Assembly: GCA_004431415.1 (NCBI GenBank) | Contig: QPMI01000023.1 | Span: forward strand, 160,376 to 224,375 | Reading direction: 5' to 3' | Length of the DNA: 64,000 nucleotides | From: Cyanophora paradoxa | Taxonomy: Eukaryota > Glaucocystophyceae > Cyanophorales > Cyanophoraceae | The notes under the pieces: generated by a model | The model's database searches: none | What the model was told of the DNA's origin: nothing | The model's input: only the letters and a program-made list of their open reading frames with translations | Shown: piece by piece, positions 58,782 through 64,000 of the stretch | Layout of the letters: each line of letters begins with the position of its first letter | Numbering within the stretch: the first letter of the stretch is position 1 | Position numbers and translations under genes: made by a program

Positions 58782-60152
58782 ATGGCTTCCGCGCTCATCT
58801 CCACCCCCACGACCGCCCTGCACCACTCGCTGCGCAGCTCCGACGCGTCGGTGCACGTGCACGAGACCTTCGACACGGCGATGCCGTTCGTGGACGAGGT
58901 GCTCGAGGTGAGCCCCGTGCAGTCGGGCGTGGGCTTCGCCCAGACCGTCGACATCGTCATCCCGCACTCGGCGCCGATGTTCAACGACTCCTGGCTCAAG
59001 GTGACGCTGCCGGCGCTGACGAACGCGGACCACTTCTACATCCCGAAGGCCGGCTACGTGCTGCTCAAGACGGTGAAGATCTTCGTGGGCGCGCAGCTGA
59101 TCCACGAGTACAACGGCCATTACGACGCCATCTACGGCGAGTTCGAGGACGACAAGTCCGTCATCCAGCACGTCGACATGGTGAACAACCTCTGGGCGCA
59201 CCAGCCGCTGCGCCGCCGGGGCAAGGCCCCGAACACGCTGTACATACCGATTCGCATCGCGACGGGCCACGGTCGAAAGTTCGCAGTGCCGCTCCACAAG
59301 CTCCACTGCTCCGGAAACGACATGAAGCTGCAGATCACGTACGCCTCGCAGAAGGAGATCACGGCCTCGTACGTGGACGGCGGCCTGCACACGAACACCG
59401 GCCTGACGAGCACCGTCAGCCTGGACACCAAGCTCATCCTGCGCTACGTGCACGTCGACTCGCGCGAGCTGGCGCTGCACCCGAACTCGTTCACGTGGGC
59501 CGGCAAGTACGTGCAGCACTACCACGTCTCGTTCGAGTCGGGCAAGGCCATCCGCCTGCCCTTCACCGGAATCTGCTACGAGCTGATCATCGTGGTGCGC
59601 GACAAGCCGCACACCGACAACGGCGAGCACTTCTGGCGCTTCCGCCCGCTCGACAAGATCGAGCTGAAGTGCGACAACATCAAGGTGCTCGATAGCTCGA
59701 ACCACGACGCGCACTTTTTGCGCACGGCCATCACGCACAAGGAGCACACGCACGCCCCCGCGCGCAAGCACCTCGAGCTGCTGCGGGGCGTGACCTCGAT
59801 GGACGGGACGGCGGCGGCCGACGTGGCCGACGCGCTGCACCCGCACCCGTGGTCGGGCAACGACACGCCCCCCACGACCCTCGCGACCCACGACGGGCAC
59901 AGCAGCGACATCCAGCCCCGCAACGCGGGCCAGTTCGGGACGGAGTTCATCTACTCGCTCCCCTTCGGCACGGACGTGGCCGACAACACCAAGATGTTCG
60001 GCGGCCTCGACATGGGCGCCTTCAAGACCATCGAGCTCACGCTCACCACGCTCAAGACCTACGGCGCGGACAAGCCCGTGGCCGACATCTACTGCCGCTA
60101 CTACAACGAGATCACCTTCACCAAAGGCGGCGCCTACCGCCGCTTCCATTAG
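58782..60152 (+). CDS. Double jelly-roll major capsid protein, 456 aa
   Basis: Main shell protein of Nucleocytoviricota-type icosahedral capsids. First jelly roll: VDIVIPHSAPMFNDSWLKVT and KAGYVLLKTVKIFVGAQLIH, followed by YDAIYGEFEDDKS. The family block that in relatives reads as F-x-x-x-G-L-A-L-P-L appears as LYIPIRIATGHGRKFAVPLH KL with GNDMKLQITYASQKEI after it. Second jelly roll: SFESGKAIRLPFTGICYELI, EHFWRFRPLDKIELKCDNIK, and a C-terminal YSLPFGTDVADNTKMFGGLD with ITFTKGGAYRRFH. Length is at the short end for the family, as in small relatives. Frame is intact and has strong GC3 bias, so it is under or recently under selection. Firm. Confidence 0.9.
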   Translation: MASALISTPTTALHHSLRSSDASVHVHETFDTAMPFVDEVLEVSPVQSGVGFAQTVDIVIPHSAPMFNDSWLKVTLPALTNADHFYIPKAGYVLLKTVKIFVGAQLIHEYNGHYDAIYGEFEDDKSVIQHVDMVNNLWAHQPLRRRGKAPNTLYIPIRIATGHGRKFAVPLHKLHCSGNDMKLQITYASQKEITASYVDGGLHTNTGLTSTVSLDTKLILRYVHVDSRELALHPNSFTWAGKYVQHYHVSFESGKAIRLPFTGICYELIIVVRDKPHTDNGEHFWRFRPLDKIELKCDNIKVLDSSNHDAHFLRTAITHKEHTHAPARKHLELLRGVTSMDGTAAADVADALHPHPWSGNDTPPTTLATHDGHSSDIQPRNAGQFGTEFIYSLPFGTDVADNTKMFGGLDMGAFKTIELTLTTLKTYGADKPVADIYCRYYNEITFTKGGAYRRFH

Positions 60153-60204
60153 ATTGCCAGCTAGATTGCCAGAGAGGGCGAGCCTCGGCCGCCGATGTGA
60201 ACCA

Positions 60205-60222
60205 ATAAATTTTCCCACTGGG
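60205..60222 (+). promoter_or_regulatory. Viral promoter-like motif
   Basis: AATAAATTTTCCCACTGG, 17 nt before the ATG at 60240. Confidence 0.5.
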
Positions 60223-60239
60223 ATCCTAACCGAGGCGCG

Positions 60240-61568
60240 ATGACGAAGGGCCACTCTATGATGGACATTGGGGAGGGCTCTAAGAAGCAGCGCCAGTCGC
60301 TGAAGAACGACCTGAAGGCCGACATGGACGGCATCGTGAACAAGTACCTTCCGGGCACGATTATGCCCGAGGTGCCCGTCGTAGATGGAACGAAGGCGGA
60401 CATCTACACGCCCGAGGACAAGGCGCGGGGCCTGGGGCTCAGCGGGGGGGAAACGAAGACCCTGCCCGCGATGAAGTACACGCCCTCGATGGAGAAGCTG
60501 ATGCGCATGGGCATCCGACAGCAGCTGCAGAACGCGAACCCCGGCCGCACGATCAACGAGGAGGATGTGGAGAACGCGTTCAGCCTGCGGAAGGAAATCA
60601 TGATTCGCGATTTCGACCAGTGGGCGATGACGGCCTTCGACCTGAAGCAGCCGGGCGTCGCCAAAATGCTCGAGGAATATTACCCCGAGCTGCTGGAGCG
60701 AATTACGAACATGATCGAGCAGGATATCGAAATTCAGCGCTTCGACAAGTATCAGAAGGTTTTCTTCCCGATGAACTACGACGATCTCGTCATGAAGTGG
60801 GCGCGCGAGCGCGGCTGGATCAAGACGATGGAAGAGATCGAGAAGGAGAACCTGCTCGGGCCGGCCGGTCGCTACGGGCAGACGGATGCGAACCCGCAGG
60901 GGCTGCGCGCGGGCTACACCCCCGACCTCTCGCCCATGTTCAACGCGCAGACGGCCAACATCAGCAGCGCCGTCAACAAGCCCTACGGCCGCAACGACGT
61001 GGACTTCAGCCGGGGCAATCCGTTTGGGGCGATGCTCCTCGATCAGCCGGGGACGCGCGGCCCGGCCCTGCCCACGGCCACGCCTTACGCGGACCAGAAC
61101 CTGCTGCCCCGCGTCGTCAACCCGCTCCCTGCGCTGCAGAGCAACCAGCTTGCCACGCCGTTCGAGAAAGGGCGCATGGAAGCGCTCCGTGCAAAGGGGA
61201 CGGTGGCCGGTATGTCCGAAGCATCGCAGACTGCAATTCAGACAGCCTTCCAGGCCCTCGTCCGGAACACGGAGAACAGTCAGATTACCATGCTCGCGGA
61301 AACGAACGCCCGGAAGGCGGAGATGTACGACCTAGCAGCCCGGGCCTCCGACCGGTCAGTAATTTCTGAGGCCCACGCGAGCACATGGCAGCGACGGAGG
61401 CGACGCTGGGCGAGCAGATCGAGGCGCGCTGGGGCCGCTTCCTCGACCTGCTGGAGCCGGAGGCCAAGGAGCCCGGGGTGCGGGCGCAGATCCAGTCGCT
61501 GCGCGGCATCGGGGCCACGGCGGTCATCGTTCTGTTCAGGAGGCACATCAACGCGGAGGCGGAATTGA
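60240..61568 (+). CDS. Viral protein after the capsid gene, 442-aa frame (natural end probably near 61370)
   Basis: Charged helical protein: SMMDIGEGSKKQRQSLKNDL, SMEKLMRMGIRQQLQNANPG, EIMIRDFDQWAMTAFDLKQP and YDDLVMKWARERGWIKTMEE. Real-looking sequence runs to MLAETNARKAEMYDLAARAS (about residue 372). After that the frame is Arg/Ser-rich and is a shadow of the next gene, which begins at 61385 with its own motif. So the original stop was probably lost by a small indel. Position after the capsid gene suggests a virion or scaffold role. Not recognised. Confidence 0.6.
   Translation: MTKGHSMMDIGEGSKKQRQSLKNDLKADMDGIVNKYLPGTIMPEVPVVDGTKADIYTPEDKARGLGLSGGETKTLPAMKYTPSMEKLMRMGIRQQLQNANPGRTINEEDVENAFSLRKEIMIRDFDQWAMTAFDLKQPGVAKMLEEYYPELLERITNMIEQDIEIQRFDKYQKVFFPMNYDDLVMKWARERGWIKTMEEIEKENLLGPAGRYGQTDANPQGLRAGYTPDLSPMFNAQTANISSAVNKPYGRNDVDFSRGNPFGAMLLDQPGTRGPALPTATPYADQNLLPRVVNPLPALQSNQLATPFEKGRMEALRAKGTVAGMSEASQTAIQTAFQALVRNTENSQITMLAETNARKAEMYDLAARASDRSVISEAHASTWQRRRRRWASRSRRAGAASSTCWSRRPRSPGCGRRSSRCAASGPRRSSFCSGGTSTRRRN
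61359..61374 (+). promoter_or_regulatory. Viral promoter-like motif
   Basis: GTAATTTCTGAGGCCC, 10 nt before the ATG at 61385; best match to the consensus in the window. Confidence 0.8.
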
Positions 61569-61714
61569 TCAAGGCGAAGGACGACTCGGTTTTCGAGAGG
61601 CTGCCGCAGGAGTACGCCTCGGCCGTGCGCTCGCTCTTCTACGGCAGCGGGCCGGAGCTGCGCGAGAAGCTGTGGCTGTACGTCGAGCTCTTCGTCGAGC
61701 TGACCTCGGAGTGA
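61385..61714 (+). CDS. Small helical viral protein, 109 aa
   Basis: MAATEATLGEQIEARWGRFL, then GVRAQIQSLRGIGATAVIVL and REKLWLYVELFVELTSE. Mostly helical, acidic, no Cys. Overlaps the nominal 3' end of the previous frame. Strong promoter motif upstream. Function unknown. Confidence 0.65.
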   Translation: MAATEATLGEQIEARWGRFLDLLEPEAKEPGVRAQIQSLRGIGATAVIVLFRRHINAEAELIKAKDDSVFERLPQEYASAVRSLFYGSGPELREKLWLYVELFVELTSE

Positions 61715-61743
61715 AAAATATTTCTAAGGGGCAGGCGTAAAGG

Positions 61744-62536
61744 ATGGACCCCTCGGCGATGCTTGGCTTCGAGGCGCTGGCCGTGGACGGGCCGAACCCG
61801 TGGGAATCCCGCAGCCCCGGAAGAAGGGCCGCCCGCGAAGGAGGGCAAGGAAAAGGGGGAGAAGGCGCCGAAGGCCGACAGGATGGCGCTGCCGGCGACG
61901 GGCCCGCGGTGCCGCGCGGCGCGAGCAAGGGCGCGAGCTTCAGCGTGCAGGAGCACATCGAAATGACGAAGAAAAAGAGCAGAGCGTGAAAAAGGCGCTG
62001 GGAATCGACCTGCAGGAGCGGCCGCGGACGAGGCGCAGGTGGACGTGGACGAGAAGAAGCAGGTTCTGCGGCAGATCGCGCAGTACGGCGCTCGTTCGGG
62101 GGCGAGCTTACGTCCACGAAGAAGCTGAGCCTGGCGACGCCGCTGGACGAGCTGAAGGAAGAGTACGAGGAGATTCAGCGCGAGCTGAGCACGCGGGTTC
62201 GCTGGAGGCGGCGCGCTCTTTCTGATCGCGGGCATGCACTCGCTGGAGCACCTGAACAAGGCGTACGATCCGATCGGCCTGAAGCTCGACGGGCTCGGGC
62301 AGGCGACGCTCTCTTCGATGGACCAGGTGCAGCCGATCTTAGAGGAGCTGGTGATCAAGTACTCGCGCTACGTGACCCTGGGGCCCGAGGCGCGCCTGGG
62401 GATGGCCCTGGTGCAGACGGTGCTGGCGGTGCACGCGGCGAACGCGAACCCGGAGATGATGAAGGAGGTGACGGAGGCGGCGGCCTCGACGGCGGCGGAG
62501 CCCAAGGCGGTGGGCGGCAAGTTCAACGGCCTTTGA
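61744..62536 (+). pseudogene. DUF5767-like viral protein, broken by several frameshifts
   Basis: The start ATG at 61744 follows a motif (AAAATATTTCTAAGGGGCAG, 61716-61735) and gives MDPSAMLGFEALAVDGPNPW. Coding signal then jumps between frames: AKEGKEKGEKAPKADRMALP, SKGASFSVQEHIEMTKKKSR, LATPLDELKEEYEEIQRELS, and finally an intact end from 62234, MHSLEHLNKAYDPIGLKLDG through PILEELVIKYSRYV to 62536. That end resembles the conserved C-terminal domain annotated DUF5767 in Nucleocytoviricota (name from memory). Four or more small indels are needed to join the parts. Decay or assembly error cannot be told apart here. Confidence 0.55.
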
Positions 62537-62623
62537 GTGTAAAAGCTTGTAATCAATTGCACCAAAAATTCACAATTTATTCGTCTAAACTACTGCATGG
62601 GGCTGCGTACATAGACTCGGGGT

Positions 62624-63360
62624 TTAGGTAGGCTCGAAGCTGGCCTCGTTGTCGTAGGGCCTGAAGGCCAGCTCGGCGTGCGGCCTGCGAAGCGAAAGGC
62701 GCCGACCTTGCACTGCTGCACGGCGAGGAATGACCACTTGAGGCCGAACTTGCCCTCGGGGATGGCGTAGGCGGTGTCGATTTGACGAGGGCGGCACCAG
62801 GTCGCCGGTGCCGATGTGGCGCGCTCGGTGATGAGGTAGTTGGACATGTCGACGACGGGGATGTCTTGCGCTTGCCCGCCATCGTCTGGTGCGGATGCGC
62901 ATGTTGAGGTACTTGTAGAAGGCCTGGCCCGACTCCTTGTCGACCTTGATGCGCACGCTGGGGGTCTGCAGCACCGAGATCTGGTCCTTGGAGAGGGAGC
63001 GCCGGGCGAGACCTTGAGCTTGGCCTGGTTTCTGCTGCACGAACTCGCAGAATTTCGCGTCCAGGGCCTCGAGCAGCTTGAGGAACTCGTCCGCGGCGGG
63101 GTTCGTCTGGCCGTCGACGGCGCTGAGATCGGTGAGGTCAGCGTGTAGAATCCGCCGTTTTCTTCCATGACAAGGCCTTCTTCTCGTCGCTCCAAGCTTG
63201 CCTTGCTCGGTGTGATGCAGGGGTTGATGGTGACCATGGGCGGCGCGTACATCATGAGGCCCTGCAGGCCGTCGTACTTGGCCTTGATGCGGCCGGTGGC
63301 GTCGATCTCGAAGGCGAGCTTGGCGGGGTCGATCTCGTTGGCGTTGCGGACGGTGGCCAT
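62624..63360 (-). pseudogene. Broken viral gene, possibly a DNA-binding (DUF5871-like) protein
   Basis: From ATG 63360 the minus strand reads MATVRNANEIDPAKLAFEID and YDGLQGLMMYAPPMVTINPC. After about 63130 the signal moves to other frames: ADEFLKLLEALDAKFCEFVQ, QISVLQTPSVRIKVDKESGQ, IPVVDMSNYLITERA, PEGKFGLKWSFLAVQQCKVG, and an end near AELAFRPYDNEASFEPT at 62624. The GKFGLKWSFLAVQ block with a following AF-x-x-YD resembles a conserved protein of large DNA viruses thought to bind single-stranded DNA; that is tentative. Several indels break it. An upstream motif is at 63391-63410. Confidence 0.45.
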
Positions 63361-63390
63361 GTTGTCTGAGCTTAGTGTGCGATCAGCCTA

Positions 63391-63410
63391 GCGCTAGAAA
63401 ATATTTAAGG
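63391..63410 (-). promoter_or_regulatory. Viral promoter-like motif
   Basis: Minus-strand CCTTAAATATTTTCTAGCGC, about 30 nt before the ATG at 63360; farther away than usual. Confidence 0.4.
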
Positions 63411-63462
63411 GCGCCCCACCTGACTTCAGGCTGACCTCGGGTGATTCAGGTAAAACACGTGT

Positions 63463-63732
63463 TCAATTCACCATCAGATCCTCTATGACGGCTACACGAA
63501 TCGAGCTAATCCTGAACCTGCCTACAATGCACTTGTCTCTCCAGAGCACGAGCTCGCTCTTGCGGGGGAGCAGCTCAATCCAATCGTACTCATCGCCCTT
63601 GCGGTGCTCCGAAGAAATGTCGCGAAGGAGCTTGCAGAAGTAGAACGTGTTGCGCCTGAAATCATCGTCGTGCATTACGTATGCGAAGATGCCGAAGGTG
63701 AGGCAGCAGGTGAAGTAGGTGGGGGTGCACAT
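63463..63732 (-). CDS. Viral protein of unknown function, 89 aa
   Basis: MCTPTYFTCCLTFGIFAYVM, a possibly hydrophobic start, then DDDFRRNTFYFCKLLRDISS and IELLPRKSELVLWRDKCIVG and RISSIRVAVIEDLMVN. No family recognised. The flanks carry CACCTGA/CAGGTGA repeats; a partial motif (GGGAAATCAGGA) precedes the ATG. Confidence 0.5.
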   Translation of the reverse strand: MCTPTYFTCCLTFGIFAYVMHDDDFRRNTFYFCKLLRDISSEHRKGDEYDWIELLPRKSELVLWRDKCIVGRFRISSIRVAVIEDLMVN

Positions 63733-63795
63733 TCCTGATTTCCCTTGGCTGTGAAGTGTGAGCGGATGGTGCGGCGCGCCTGCGGTTTTGAGGCC

Positions 63796-63887
63796 GTTCA
63801 GGTGAGGGTCAGGTGAGCGCTCAGCTGAGGTTCATGTGAGGGCAACTTGAAAATTCGGCGTCATTTACGTCAGCGTCATTTACGTCA
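63796..63887. promoter_or_regulatory. CAGGTGA repeats and tandem ATTTACGTCA sites
   Basis: TCAGGTGAGGGTCAGGTGAG at 63799-63818 with a degenerate third copy, then a perfect 15-bp tandem repeat GCGTCATTTACGTCA at 63858-63872 and 63873-63887. Each holds a TTACGTCA (CRE/bZIP-type) core. The CACCTGAG heptamer also clusters before VLTF3 (51725-51772). Confidence 0.5.
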
Positions 63888-63958
63888 CGGAGTTTGGGCC
63901 CGAGTCCCGGGCCCAGCCCCTCGCCAAGTAGTAAAAAAATAGATTCAAACCTTGGCGC

Positions 63959-63974
63959 CATTTTCTGAGGCTAG
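63959..63974 (+). promoter_or_regulatory. Viral promoter-like motif
   Basis: CATTTTCTGAGGCTAG, 5 nt before the ATG at 63980; strong match, showing the virus continues past the window. Confidence 0.7.
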
Positions 63975-63979
63975 CTGCC

Positions 63980-64000
63980 ATGGACGACCTCTGTATCCTT
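63980..64000 (+). CDS. Start of a further viral gene, cut by the window edge
   Basis: ATG with seven codons (MDDLCIL) after a strong promoter motif. Product unknown. Confidence 0.4.

Noticed and set aside
34433-64000. Virophage or polinton-like virus
   Set aside because: VLTF3, the A22-type resolvase and the capsid signature point to Nucleocytoviricota relatives; no protein-primed DNA polymerase, integrase or adenovirus-type protease was seen in the visible part.

Overview
The window joins two kinds of DNA. Positions 1 to about 34,000 look like nuclear DNA of a GC-rich unicellular alga: genes are split by many short C-rich introns (donors often GTACCCCC or GTGCGCCC, at least one GC-AG intron). 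From about 34,400 to the right edge lies a run of intron-free genes that reads as an endogenous or integrated dsDNA virus. Its gene set is a double jelly-roll major capsid protein, FtsK/A32-like packaging ATPase, poxvirus-A22-type RuvC resolvase, VLTF3-like late transcription factor and two HUH endonucleases, with no DNA or RNA polymerase visible. That combination fits the small Nucleocytoviricota relatives called mriyaviruses (Mriyaviricetes; yaravirus and the Pleurochrysis endemic viruses). Because one described branch infects haptophytes, a haptophyte host is a reasonable guess, but it is an inference. Neither species nor virus family was tested by a search.

Host part, left to right: a soluble adenylyl cyclase (ADCY10-type; 1-11473, +, 5' end outside the window); a REJ-like cell-surface protein with GPS-like motif and C-terminal membrane helix (12215-16773, -); an F-box plus leucine-rich protein (about 17459-19263, -); an SPX-EXS phosphate exporter of the XPR1/PHO1 type (19597-25902, +); a PIH1-domain co-chaperone (26047-27748, -); a PPR plus EngB-type GTPase fusion (about 27846-30605, +). 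Then about 3.8 kb of gene-poor DNA holds an orphan exon, a 1.46-kb element with terminal inverted repeats (TIRs) and, nested in it, a tRNA-derived SINE with a perfect 14-bp target-site duplication.

Virus part: a left block (34.4-37.2 kb, +) of two unknown genes, an HNH endonuclease and three copies of a CTTGGTG-rich repeat, two of them forming an inverted repeat with a perfect palindrome; a mostly minus-strand block (37.2-53.5 kb) of surface or fibre-like proteins, small membrane proteins and the two HUH proteins, broken by the plus-strand FN3-lectin gene and VLTF3; and a right block around the ATPase (-) and the plus-strand resolvase, zinc proteins, capsid protein and neighbours. Almost every viral gene is preceded, usually within about 30 nt of its ATG, by a motif close to AATTTTCTGAGGCCC, probably the viral promoter. 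Several viral genes carry frameshifts (HUH-2, the fibre gene 5' end, 61.7-63.4 kb), so this copy is either decaying or the assembly has indel errors. The right virus boundary is not in the window.
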